Assembly (NCBI RefSeq): GCF_963677075.1
Contig: NZ_OY781873.1
Location: forward strand, 2,629,715 to 2,693,714
Direction: 5' to 3'
Source of the DNA: an uncultured Sphaerochaeta sp.
GTDB lineage: Bacteria; Spirochaetota; Spirochaetia; Sphaerochaetales; Sphaerochaetaceae
Length of the DNA: 64,000 nt
Every line of letters starts with the position of its first letter. Position 1 is the stretch's first letter. A program made the translations under genes and the position numbers. Shown here in pieces: positions 7,475-16,056 of this stretch. Below the pieces are notes generated by a model. The model saw nothing but the letters and a program-made list of their open reading frames with translations. It did not search any database and had not been told where the DNA came from.

Positions 7475-9534
7475 AGGAAGCAGCGAGGAGTGTCGTCGCT
7501 CAGCAACTGCCCATACTCACTGGTCTCCAGCGGTTGGCTGTAGAAGTACCCCTGCACACCGTCGCAGCCCATGGAAGCGAGCATCCTGGCTTGCTCTTCA
7601 CTCTCCACACCTTCAGCAATGGAGGTGATCCCAAGATCTTTCGCCATGGCTATAACATGTTGGATCACCACCCTTCCCTGTTCGTTGGTTGTAAGGTCGG
7701 TGAAAAATCCTTGATCCATCTTGATCACATCAATCTGTACATCCTTAAGCATGGTAAGGGAAGAGTACCCTGAACCGAAATCATCAAGAGAGACCAGGAA
7801 TCCTTGGCTTCTCAGCGATTTCAGAACAGATGATAGATGGGTAAGGTCATGAAGGAACAAGGTCTCAGTCAATTCGAATTCCATAAGTTTATGGTCAATA
7901 CCATAGTGGTCAACCAAGGCTACCAAGCTCTCCTCGTAGTTCGTGACAAAGAGATGTGCCCTTGACTGGTTGACCGAGATAGGCAAAAGGGGTTTACCCT
8001 CACCCTTCCATTGGACAAACAGCTTACACACTAGCTTCAGGACATACATGTCAAGCGCGATAAGGAGATTATGTTTCTCCAGAAGTGGAATGAATTGTGA
8101 GGGCATCAACAATCCTCTGGTTGGATGCTTCCATCTGACCAGGGCTTCCCCCCCGATAAGGGATCCAGTAGAAAAGGAGTATTTCGGCTGTATCTGGATG
8201 AAAAATTCCCCTGCCGAGAGAGCCTTATTGAAAACATGCTCCAATTCACTCTCTTCCAATAGCTGGTCCTTGAGTGCTTCCTCATAGAAGAGATACCAAC
8301 CCTGTTTCGCTTCTTTCAATGCTGAGAGAGCAAACAGAGCCCGGTCGATATACGAACTTATCTCCAGATTTGGCTCTTCGACCAGTGAGATACCGATGAG
8401 AATTTCCAACTGGAAAAGCGAAGCTTTGGGAAAGGAGAAATGCCGCAACTCTTCCTCGATGATGGTAATCCTCCGTTGCAAGGCTGTCCGTTCACGGTAG
8501 CTTACAAGCATAATGAACTTATCACCGCTTAACCGTGCACACAGTCCATCACGAGTAACATACCGGGGAAGCACCTTTGCACAGTGAAGAAGCAAGGAAT
8601 CCCCAAAACCATACCCAAAATGGTCATTGATCAACTTGAACTTGCCAATATCCAGGATCATAAGTGCATAAGAGTCCCTCGGGTGCTGCAAGCGTAGCTT
8701 TGCTTCCTTTTCGAAGAGATTCTTGTTCGGCAGTTTGGTAAGCTCATCCATATAGGCAAGATGCCATAAGGTTTTGGCATATCGATGATCCATGGAGAGC
8801 AGATACACCAGAAAGAGAAAGAAGATAACGATAACCATCACCGCCATCGAGAGTGATGAGCGTAGTATTGCCAGCGAGACAGATTCTGAGAGTCCACGTT
8901 TTGCAACCAAGACAAACTGTCCCCATCCACCATCAAGCTTACTGGTGAACAACTGCATTGTTTCATCAGACGCAAGAGAAAGGGCATCAAGCCCATCAAG
9001 ATTCCCATCTGTCTGCCAGAGCAGGGTTCCCTCCGGCTTTATCCAGTATCCAGTGAATGGCTTACCCGCAAACAACGTACCAAGTAATGTATCGTATGTA
9101 TTGGTGGAAACGGAATGAAACAGGGTAAGACATGTTCCATCAGCCAGATTGGCCTTTGCCGCATACTGCAAATGATCACCAGAACGGGTAATGGAAGGAT
9201 AATCACCTACGTCCTCCCACTGGATATCATACTCATTGAGCATAGCTACCGCACTCTCTTCCGTGAGGGACGCAGTTTGTTCAACCAACGATTGCAGCAC
9301 TCTCTGGTCTTCATTGATCTGCTGGCTTACCAGCTGGGCACTTTGGTTCGCAAGATACTGGAATTGGGATTGCTTCTCCTCCCAGAGGGACTGCTCAAGT
9401 TTACGATTGAATTGGTGGAAAAACAGCGAGAGGATGAATACCAGGAAGAGACTGAGCAGAAGGACGCGAATAGTCAGCTGCCCTGTTCTGCGTGAATCTT
9501 GCCTGCCTTCTGCTGACCAATCACTCTTTTCCAT
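7471..9534 (-). CDS. Membrane GGDEF/EAL protein, probable cyclic-di-GMP phosphodiesterase
   Basis: A 687-residue protein: a membrane helix (about 22-40), an extracytoplasmic sensor region (about 41-220), a second helix (about 228-248), a GGDEF domain (about 260-420) and an EAL domain (about 430-685). The GGDEF active-site motif is degenerate, S336-G-D-K-F340, so diguanylate cyclase activity is unlikely. The EAL half keeps E463-A-L, ELTET, DDFGSGYSSL, KMDQGF and AEGVES, so it should hydrolyse cyclic-di-GMP, with the GGDEF half perhaps binding GTP as a regulator. AGGAG precedes the ATG. It stands alone, convergent with the CPBP gene. Confidence 0.9.
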   Translation of the reverse strand: MEKSDWSAEGRQDSRRTGQLTIRVLLLSLFLVFILSLFFHQFNRKLEQSLWEEKQSQFQYLANQSAQLVSQQINEDQRVLQSLVEQTASLTEESAVAMLNEYDIQWEDVGDYPSITRSGDHLQYAAKANLADGTCLTLFHSVSTNTYDTLLGTLFAGKPFTGYWIKPEGTLLWQTDGNLDGLDALSLASDETMQLFTSKLDGGWGQFVLVAKRGLSESVSLAILRSSLSMAVMVIVIFFLFLVYLLSMDHRYAKTLWHLAYMDELTKLPNKNLFEKEAKLRLQHPRDSYALMILDIGKFKLINDHFGYGFGDSLLLHCAKVLPRYVTRDGLCARLSGDKFIMLVSYRERTALQRRITIIEEELRHFSFPKASLFQLEILIGISLVEEPNLEISSYIDRALFALSALKEAKQGWYLFYEEALKDQLLEESELEHVFNKALSAGEFFIQIQPKYSFSTGSLIGGEALVRWKHPTRGLLMPSQFIPLLEKHNLLIALDMYVLKLVCKLFVQWKGEGKPLLPISVNQSRAHLFVTNYEESLVALVDHYGIDHKLMEFELTETLFLHDLTHLSSVLKSLRSQGFLVSLDDFGSGYSSLTMLKDVQIDVIKMDQGFFTDLTTNEQGRVVIQHVIAMAKDLGITSIAEGVESEEQARMLASMGCDGVQGYFYSQPLETSEYGQLLSDDTPRCFL

Positions 9535-9664
9535 GATACTCCTGTATTCTGGTTCTCAGTATAGCGGAATAAGGGAAGGAATCAAGAACTGAATGGTCTC
9601 TGGGCGTGCTTTTTTCCCCTCTGCTTGGTTGCTTCCCTTCACGCTTTACCGTATAGTTCAGCTC

Positions 9665-10546
9665 ATGATTATCTCCTCACTATTCCAGATGCTTCCCATT
9701 ATCCTTGTTGTCTTGGGTGGTTTTTTGCTGAGCAGCATTGAGTCAATCAAGGTAGAAGACCTTGTACGCATTGTCTCTGACTTCTTCATGCCTGCCCTGG
9801 TATTCATCTCGCTGACTGAAAGCTCTCTCAGCGGAGCGGTTATTGGAGATATCGCAAAAGCATCTGCATTGGTCTCTCTTTTACTCTTCCCACTCGCACT
9901 TGGGTGGGCAAAACTTGCTAAACAGGATATGCGTAGCACAATCCCCCCACTGGTATTCATGAACTCCGGGTTTCTCGGTATTCCTCTGATGGAACTGTGG
10001 GGAGGAAGTGAGGCAATGAACTTGATCCTCATCTATGACCAGATACAGGGTATTTTTCTCTTCACATTGGGCCTATTGATCATCACCGGAGGGTTCAGCA
10101 AGAAAGGTCTGCTGAATATGCTCCACTCACCGATTCTCTGGGCGGTATTGCTTGGATTCCTCGTAAGAATACTTCCTATCACAATACCGAAGGCAATTGT
10201 CTCAACCTTCACCTTTGCGGGTAGCGCCGCCAGCCCTCTGGCAGCCTTTACACTCGGGGTCTCTCTGAAGAGAATCCGATTCACCTTCGACCGACATATC
10301 ATCGGGGGCTTGGCCATCCGATTTATCGGAGGGTATGCTGTTGGCTATCTTGCAGCATCCCTTGTTGGCCTTACCGGACTAGCAAAGACGGTAGTGATTG
10401 TAGCAACGGCACTCCCTTCAGCAGTTTTCACAAGTGTATTGCCACTGCGCTACGGGTTGAAGAATGAGTTCTCCAGCACCATGGTTCTGGTCAGCTCACT
10501 GATGGGGATTTTTACCATCCCCATCACCTTGGCCCTTGCTACCTGA
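9665..10546 (+). CDS. AEC-family transporter (auxin efflux carrier type)
   Basis: A 293-residue membrane protein with about ten hydrophobic helices and the AEC-family look: MLPIILVVLGGFLL at the start, NSGFLGIPL near residue 105 and a repeat of the same fold in the second half (ALPSAVFTSVLPLRYG). Bacterial members move organic acids such as malate or malonate; the substrate here is unknown. The start is uncertain: the ATG at 9665 gives the family-typical amino terminus but has no clear ribosome binding site; a start at 9689 is the main alternative. It ends one base before the convergent polyferredoxin gene. Confidence 0.82.
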   Translation: MIISSLFQMLPIILVVLGGFLLSSIESIKVEDLVRIVSDFFMPALVFISLTESSLSGAVIGDIAKASALVSLLLFPLALGWAKLAKQDMRSTIPPLVFMNSGFLGIPLMELWGGSEAMNLILIYDQIQGIFLFTLGLLIITGGFSKKGLLNMLHSPILWAVLLGFLVRILPITIPKAIVSTFTFAGSAASPLAAFTLGVSLKRIRFTFDRHIIGGLAIRFIGGYAVGYLAASLVGLTGLAKTVVIVATALPSAVFTSVLPLRYGLKNEFSSTMVLVSSLMGIFTIPITLALAT

Positions 10547-10547
10547 G

Positions 10548-12059
10548 TTACTCAAGGATCTTGAGCTTCACCTCACTAAAACTCAGCCCCTGTGATTCAG
10601 CAATCACCTTGATGCTCTCACGCTTGTTCTCCACCGTTCCGAGGATTGACTCAATCAGGGAAAGACTGTAGCCAGCATCCAGCACTTCCTGTACCGTGGT
10701 CTTACCGGTTATCTCAAGGGCAGGAGCGATAATTACCACGTTTGGGTCGACTGTAAGTTCAATGGCCTTTTCCTTGATCAGTGCAAAGCGAGGGTCAGCT
10801 TCCTTCCCTTCACGCTCCAACACGCGCACTGCACTGGTGGGTAGCAAGGTTCCCTCTTCTGCGGTAAACGGGAATCCGGTATATACCGATACAAAGAGCC
10901 TGATGGAATCAGTTCCAACCTCTGCTCCCTCAGGGATGGCACCTGCCCAGATCTCCTCAAGGGAGCCAAGACGCATCGTTCCCTCTTCTACACCAAATGC
11001 TTCCAGGAGTATGGAAAGAGGAACAGGAAACGCCTTTGCCACATCTTCAAAGGTATAGCTTCCTCGAATATCTTCTGGGTTTGGAGCTCCTGCAAACTCC
11101 CCTTCCTTCAACAATGTCGGTTGCTTGCTGCTGGAGGTTCTCCAGAGTCCAAGCACCATGGAGAGCATGATGCCCCCTATAATTACCAGAACCGTAATGA
11201 TACCGATACGCCGAATGGAAATTCCCTTGTGTTTCTTGTTGATGGAGGTGATCACGGTATCAGAGACAGGACATGCATCTTCACTGGTGCAAGCCATGCA
11301 GGAGATACACTGACCTGAGGAGACCACTTCGCTCCCCTCTACATCTATGTTCATGGGGCAAGCTCTATTGCAAGCTGAACAGTTGATGCAAAGATCCTTG
11401 TTTCTTCGTATCTTGAAGATCCTGATCTTGTTGAAGAGCCCAAGGAAGGCACCATAGGGACAGGCATACTTGCAGAAAGGACGCTCCACGAAGAGTGAAA
11501 GCAAAATGATGATGAATAATATAACAAGTCCAGCAAGTGCAAACTCACGATGAATGAGAGAGAAGAGCGCAAAGTAGGGGTCATAGGGCTTGAAAACCAA
11601 GGTCGCAGAGAGGGCGGTCATGACCAAGATCCATACAAGGATACCATACCGCAGGAATCGTAGGTAACGGTCGATACGCTTGGGAACGAAGGTGTTGTAC
11701 CGCTTGGGGAAGAGCCGTCTCCCAAGCTTCCCAATCCACTCCTGAAATGTCCCGAACGGACAGACCCAGGAACAGATGACCGGTCCAAAGAAAACTGCCA
11801 AGAGCACCGAGAGTGATGCTAGAACTACCGCTGACTCATGAATCTTTCGAATCAGGATACCATCTTTTATGAGGTTCCACAGCGTTACCACCCCGCCAAA
11901 GGGGCATATAGCATGCAGGGAAACTGTTTCCATGGAGAATGGTAGCGTAAATCCATTTGCTACCGCTTCACTCAAGGCAATTACCGTAACCACCCAAAGA
12001 AAGAACACCAGTTGTACAATTTTCCGTATTCGTTGCACTTTTCCCCGTGACTGTCTCAT
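10548..12059 (-). CDS. Membrane-bound polyferredoxin (NapH/NosR-like 4Fe-4S protein)
   Basis: A 503-residue membrane iron-sulfur protein. Five or so helices occupy residues 10-200, with two CPFG/CPYG-type cysteine motifs (WVCPFGTF and KYACPYGAF) typical of the NapH/NosR/CcoG group. Two 4Fe-4S clusters follow (CINCSACNRACP about 225-237 and CISCMACTSEDACP about 255-268). After a further helix (about 285-305) comes an extracytoplasmic tail with two short related helical units (TFEDVAKAFPVPLSILLEAFG and TTVQEVLDAGYSLSLIESILG, quoted in part). It presumably passes electrons across or along the membrane; partners are not nearby. GGAGG lies 5 nt before the ATG. Confidence 0.85.
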   Translation of the reverse strand: MRQSRGKVQRIRKIVQLVFFLWVVTVIALSEAVANGFTLPFSMETVSLHAICPFGGVVTLWNLIKDGILIRKIHESAVVLASLSVLLAVFFGPVICSWVCPFGTFQEWIGKLGRRLFPKRYNTFVPKRIDRYLRFLRYGILVWILVMTALSATLVFKPYDPYFALFSLIHREFALAGLVILFIIILLSLFVERPFCKYACPYGAFLGLFNKIRIFKIRRNKDLCINCSACNRACPMNIDVEGSEVVSSGQCISCMACTSEDACPVSDTVITSINKKHKGISIRRIGIITVLVIIGGIMLSMVLGLWRTSSSKQPTLLKEGEFAGAPNPEDIRGSYTFEDVAKAFPVPLSILLEAFGVEEGTMRLGSLEEIWAGAIPEGAEVGTDSIRLFVSVYTGFPFTAEEGTLLPTSAVRVLEREGKEADPRFALIKEKAIELTVDPNVVIIAPALEITGKTTVQEVLDAGYSLSLIESILGTVENKRESIKVIAESQGLSFSEVKLKILE

Positions 12060-12122
12060 ATTGTCCTCCGTTCATACAGGAGTAGTGTTCCCTCTAGTTG
12101 TGTGCTTTGTGTGTGCTCTTGC

Positions 12123-12150
12123 TTCACATTGGGTAAAACCATGGTACACT
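12123..12150 (+). promoter_or_regulatory. Putative sigma-70 promoter of the serpin locus
   Basis: TTCACA, 16 nt, TACACT. The -10 is close to consensus. It is followed after 20 nt by an ATG with a good AAGGAG site, which now opens only a 29-codon ORF. Confidence 0.4.
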
Positions 12151-12169
12151 CTGGATAAGGAGTCTATGC

Positions 12170-12259
12170 ATGCGTATTACTATTTTTGGTCCTCTTGGCC
12201 ACAGGGGCTCTCGTTGCCCAACCATTGCAAGAAATGCCCCCTTCCAAGTCATACAGTGA
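12170..12259 (+). CDS. 29-codon ORF left by rearrangement at the serpin start
   Basis: ATG at 12170 has the best ribosome binding site of the locus (AAGGAG, 7 nt spacing), yet it reads 29 codons and stops at TGA 12257-12259. It is in the same frame as the serpin TTG start 16 nt further on, but the stop separates them. Its peptide (MRITIFGPLGHRGSRC...) resembles nothing; it is the serpin signal-peptide DNA read out of frame because of an 8-bp loss. It could act by chance as a translational coupler for the serpin. It is probably not a functional protein. Confidence 0.4.
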   Translation: MRITIFGPLGHRGSRCPTIARNAPFQVIQ

Positions 12260-12389
12260 AATCGCAAGCACCTTTTGCGCAAAATCGTATTACTATTTTT
12301 GGTCCTCTTGGCCACAGGGGCTCTCGTTGCCCAACCATTGCAAGAAATGCCCCCTTCCAAGTCATACAGTGAAATCGCAAGCACCTTTT
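12173..12389 (+). repeat. 104-bp perfect tandem direct repeat across the serpin 5' end
   Basis: Bases 12173-12276 and 12286-12389 are identical, separated by the 9-bp spacer GCGCAAAAT, so the period is 113 bp. Both copies encode the signal peptide and first mature residues of the serpin, but only the second copy is in frame with the rest of the gene. The period is not a multiple of three. Relative to the sequence before copy 2, copy 1 lacks 8 bp (CAAAATCG) just after its ATG. Confidence 0.97.
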
Positions 12390-13471
12390 CAGATGGTCTC
12401 TTCTTTGCCGGCTATAAGACGGAAGGCAACCGCATGATCAGCCCGCTTTCAGCCTTGCTTGCCCTCTCCATGACCATGAATGGTGCTGTAGGGGAAACCG
12501 AAAGCGAAATGCTTACCGTCCTCACCGATTCTCTCTATACCCCCGCTTCACTGAACACGGAGAGTGAAACGTACCTGAATTCCCTCAAACATGAGAGCGT
12601 GTTGGATATTTCCAACAGCATCTGGATGAATGAAGCGTTCCAGATCTCACCGGTGTTCCTCGATTCGATCAGGACAAACTACCAAGGAGTTGCTCAGTCC
12701 CTTGACTTCCAGGACCCCTCCAGTGCAGGAATTATCAACGCATATGTAAAGAAAGCCACCCGAGGGGCAATTGCGGACATTATCGATCGAACCTCGCCTG
12801 ATATGCTTATGTATCTTATCAATACCATTGCATTCAAGGATGACTGGAAAGAACAGTTTTCAGGCAGTGATACCAGGGATGGCACGTTCTTTGGTGAACA
12901 CGAAAAGAAAACTGTCCCTTTCATGAACCAGGAAAAGCAGTTTGCTTACCTTGGAGGGGATGACCATCAGTTCATCGTCCTTCCCTATGCCAATGAGCGG
13001 TACTCCTTTGTAGCGCTCTTGCCGAACAAATCGATTCCCATCAGGTCCTACCTTGCCAAGTACCAGGATAGGCCATTCAGCCAGATGCTCTTTGATTGGG
13101 CAGAGATGAGCAAAGAGACCTTGGTAAGGCTGAGTCTTCCAAAATTTGAGAGCCGATACCAGGAAAGTCTGGTCTCCTCACTAAGTACCATGGGAATGAA
13201 AAAAGCCTTCACCCCGGGTGTTGCCGATTTCTCTGCTATGCTTAGCTCCGATCAGGCTCCTCTTCATATTGATGAGGTGCTGCATAAGAGCTTTATCCGC
13301 GTAGATGAAGAAGGAACCGAGGCTGCAGCGGTCACCGCTGTCATGATACGGCTCACAAGCTTCATGCCCAGGGAATCGGTCGAGATGACGCTCAACCGCC
13401 CATTCTTCTATGCCATTTTGGATATGCAGGAAGAGATACCTCTGTTCATGGGAATCCTGGACACCCCATGA
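12275..13471 (+). CDS. Secreted serpin (serine protease inhibitor), start codon disrupted
   Basis: A 398-residue serpin with a signal peptide (RKIVLLFLVLLATGALVAQ). The whole fold is recognisable (SNSIWMNEAF, LINTIAFKDDW, the reactive-centre region and LNRPFFYAI). The hinge of the reactive loop, E345-E-G-T-E-A-A-A-V-T-A355, has the small residues of an inhibitory serpin. The scissile bond should lie in the R-L-T-S-F-M segment after it; the exact P1 is uncertain. Such proteins trap host or competitor proteases. The only in-frame start is TTG 12275 with no clear ribosome binding site, because a tandem duplication displaced the original ATG. It may be weakly expressed or inactive. Confidence 0.85.
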   Translation: MRKIVLLFLVLLATGALVAQPLQEMPPSKSYSEIASTFSDGLFFAGYKTEGNRMISPLSALLALSMTMNGAVGETESEMLTVLTDSLYTPASLNTESETYLNSLKHESVLDISNSIWMNEAFQISPVFLDSIRTNYQGVAQSLDFQDPSSAGIINAYVKKATRGAIADIIDRTSPDMLMYLINTIAFKDDWKEQFSGSDTRDGTFFGEHEKKTVPFMNQEKQFAYLGGDDHQFIVLPYANERYSFVALLPNKSIPIRSYLAKYQDRPFSQMLFDWAEMSKETLVRLSLPKFESRYQESLVSSLSTMGMKKAFTPGVADFSAMLSSDQAPLHIDEVLHKSFIRVDEEGTEAAAVTAVMIRLTSFMPRESVEMTLNRPFFYAILDMQEEIPLFMGILDTP

Positions 13472-13477
13472 TTTTTG

Positions 13478-13506
13478 TTGTGCACCCCTAGAAGCCACAG
13501 TACACT
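13478..13506 (+). promoter_or_regulatory. Putative promoter of the GPH symporter operon
   Basis: TTGTGC, 17 nt, TACACT, immediately after the serpin stop and 28 nt before the symporter ATG. The -10 hexamer equals that proposed for the serpin. Confidence 0.4.
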
Positions 13507-13534
13507 CATTGCAAAGAGGGAGGATACCATTCCC

Positions 13535-14857
13535 ATGCTGACTAGACGTACAAAATTAGGGTTCGGTGTAGGTGACCTTGGGGGAAACCTATTTTTTACC
13601 ATTATCGGCTTCTATTTGCTCTACTACTTTACCGATATCCTCTCCCTCGCTCCTGCCCTTGCAGGAACAGCCTTGATGATCGGGAAAATATGGGATGCCA
13701 TCACAGATCCCATCACTGGGTACCTCTCTGATAGAACCCGTACCCGCTATGGGAGAAGACGCCCGTACATGGTAGTTGGGGCGATTATCTCATTCTTCTG
13801 CATGGGCCTGATTTTCACACCTGTGGAACTCTCCAGCCAGATGAAGCTTTTCATCTATGTTACATTTCTTTACTGCCTGCTCAATACAGCATACACCCTG
13901 GTAAACATCCCCTATGCAGCCCTACTCCCCGAGCTCACTGATGACTACCATGAGCGCACCATATTGACCGGGTACAGGATGAGCTTCGCTGTCATGGGGA
14001 CATTTGTGGGTGCTGCGCTGGTAATGCCCATCGTTAACCTCTTTCCAGAGGTTCCCCTTGGCTGGTCCATTATGGGAACCTTTATGGGCGCTGTTATGCT
14101 TATCTCCACGATGGCAACGGTTTTTGCAATCCACGAACCGAAAGCCATCAAGGATCAGGAACAGACAGGCTTCATCTCCACCTTCACCGGTGTTCTGAAG
14201 GACCGTGTATTTCTCTCGGCCTTGCTTCCGTGGACCTTTTTCATTACCGGCACCAGCATGGTCCAAGGAGCTCTTGTCTACTACTTCACCTACATCTTCG
14301 GCAATGAGGGGCTATTCCAGCTTGCCTTGATCGCCCTGCTCTCCTTCAGCTTGCTCTGCATTCCCCTCTGGGTACGGATAGCCCATAAAATTGGCAAGAA
14401 GCAGTGCTATATGATCGGTATGGGAATCATGAGTGCTTGTGTATTGGCCTTCAGCTTGCTTGGACAGTATCTGGGACCCATCTACGGTGTGATTATCATG
14501 GGAGCAGCCGGGGTCGGCCTCTCTACACACTATGTGATGCCCCATGCCATTCTCCCTGATGTGGTTGAGTACGACTCGATCAAACACCACAGCGGAAGAA
14601 GGGAGGGGGTGTTCTCCAGTCTCTGGACTTTCTCCAGCAAAATCGGTCAGGCATTCGCCTTGGCACTCAATGGTTGGGTATTGGCACTCTTTGGGTATCA
14701 TAGTGGCCAGGTCTCAGAACTGGCAATGAAGGGAATTATTCTTGTCTCCGGTCCACTTCCTCTGCTTTGGTATCTTCTTGGTTTGTTCATTCTTAGGAAG
14801 TATCCCATCGACCAAGCATATTATGAGCAGATGCTGGAGAAGAAGGAGGTCCGGTGA
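13535..14857 (+). CDS. GPH-family sugar:cation symporter
   Basis: A 440-residue inner-membrane transporter with twelve predicted helices, of the glycoside-pentoside-hexuronide:cation symporter family (MelB/UidB/XynB type). Family marks are KLGFGVGDLGGNLFF at the amino terminus, the Asp-rich WDAITDPITGYLSDRTRTRYGRRRP (shown only in part) after helix 2, and YGRRRPYM. It would import a glycoside with Na+ or H+; the sugar cannot be told. Start: the ATG at 13535 matches the family amino terminus, with GGGAGG 11 nt upstream. The following gene begins at a GTG overlapping the stop, so the two are translated together. Confidence 0.85.
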   Translation: MLTRRTKLGFGVGDLGGNLFFTIIGFYLLYYFTDILSLAPALAGTALMIGKIWDAITDPITGYLSDRTRTRYGRRRPYMVVGAIISFFCMGLIFTPVELSSQMKLFIYVTFLYCLLNTAYTLVNIPYAALLPELTDDYHERTILTGYRMSFAVMGTFVGAALVMPIVNLFPEVPLGWSIMGTFMGAVMLISTMATVFAIHEPKAIKDQEQTGFISTFTGVLKDRVFLSALLPWTFFITGTSMVQGALVYYFTYIFGNEGLFQLALIALLSFSLLCIPLWVRIAHKIGKKQCYMIGMGIMSACVLAFSLLGQYLGPIYGVIIMGAAGVGLSTHYVMPHAILPDVVEYDSIKHHSGRREGVFSSLWTFSSKIGQAFALALNGWVLALFGYHSGQVSELAMKGIILVSGPLPLLWYLLGLFILRKYPIDQAYYEQMLEKKEVR

Positions 14858-16056
14858 GCGTACGAAAACCCACCCCTTTCCCGGAACCTCGATTCAGTAA
14901 GCCGGTATTCCATCTCAGCAGAATGATTATCCGTCCCTACCTCCATCTCGCGATGGGGGTAAAGGGGATAACCACTATACACAGGGAATACTTGAAGGAA
15001 GCACTCTCATCCCCCTACCCTGTAATCCTTGCATTCCGTCATACAGCAAAAGAGGATGCCCCGGTCCTGCTTGCAGCCGTCAAGGAGAGCCATGTGCGGT
15101 TTCTCTATGGGCGTGATGTCCTCTATTGGGCTGGTAAGGCGACACAGTTTCTTTTTCCCCGTCTTGGTTTCATCGCCGTGCAGAACCGAAGTGCGAACAA
15201 GGAGGGAATGCAATATCTGAGGAAGGAATTGGCCAGACCCAGGTATCCCCTTGCCTTGGCACCAGAAGGTCAGGTGACCTATCACATGTATCAGGTATCA
15301 AAATTACAGACAGGGATTGCGAGTATGGCAATGTGGGCGATGGAAAGCGCAGGAGGGGTTACCATCCTCCCCCTTTCGATCGGATATCGATATGCAAATG
15401 CCAGTGAGGATTGGGTATCATCATTGCTGGAAAGGTGGAAACAACTAAGTGGTCTGACTGTTGAGGGAGATACACTTGCAGGGCAAATCACCAATGCCAT
15501 GGAGAGCATGCTCAGCGAGATAGCAAGAGCCTATTCATTGGAAGACAATCCCCATCACTCCTTCACGCAACGCAGGGACACAATCTGTGAAGGATTGCTC
15601 TCTCTTGCCGAAGCAGAAGCTGGCCTGCAAGATGCCCAAGGCTCGATCATTGATAGGCTCTATCGGGTTCGCTTCACAGGCAGTGATACGCTTTTCATCC
15701 GGGATAGTTCATTCGAGGAAAAGGAAAATGTAAAACAGTACCTCGTGAAGAACCAGATTGTTGATCTCCTTGAGTATCTCGATCCAGCATATCTCCAAGG
15801 TACGTACCAAACAGGAAGAGCGGCAGAGAGTGCCTTGAACCTCCTTGACTTGGTGAATAGAATGCAGGGAGGCACAATCGATACGCGGTACTCACCGAGT
15901 GGGAAGCAAGCATACCTACAAATGGGGAAGCCTTTGCACTATAAAGCTGAATCGCTCTCCACGCTTGGAAGAAAGTCACAACAGAAGCAAATACTCCTCA
16001 CCGTCTGTGATTCACTACAGGCATGCAGTGAGGAGCTGGAACAGACACTTAGTTAA
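14854..16056 (+). CDS. Acyltransferase-like protein (lysophospholipid acyltransferase superfamily)
   Basis: A 400-residue protein whose first 200 residues have the glycerolipid acyltransferase motifs: His63-x4-Asp68 (FRHTAKEDAP) and a PEG motif (LALAPEGQ). The rest is helical and unfamiliar. It probably transfers acyl chains to a lipid or sugar acceptor; the acceptor is unknown. The start is GTG at 14854, 4 nt after AAGGAGG, overlapping the symporter TGA (GTGA). It ends 8 nt inside the convergent plsC-like gene, so two acyltransferases are tail to tail here. Confidence 0.72.
   Translation: MSVRKPTPFPEPRFSKPVFHLSRMIIRPYLHLAMGVKGITTIHREYLKEALSSPYPVILAFRHTAKEDAPVLLAAVKESHVRFLYGRDVLYWAGKATQFLFPRLGFIAVQNRSANKEGMQYLRKELARPRYPLALAPEGQVTYHMYQVSKLQTGIASMAMWAMESAGGVTILPLSIGYRYANASEDWVSSLLERWKQLSGLTVEGDTLAGQITNAMESMLSEIARAYSLEDNPHHSFTQRRDTICEGLLSLAEAEAGLQDAQGSIIDRLYRVRFTGSDTLFIRDSSFEEKENVKQYLVKNQIVDLLEYLDPAYLQGTYQTGRAAESALNLLDLVNRMQGGTIDTRYSPSGKQAYLQMGKPLHYKAESLSTLGRKSQQKQILLTVCDSLQACSEELEQTLS

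Noticed and set aside
12173..12389. Two 104-bp repeats as a CRISPR or mobile-element end
   Set aside because: Only two long copies, a 9-bp spacer and coding content of the serpin; no inverted ends and no cas or transposase gene.
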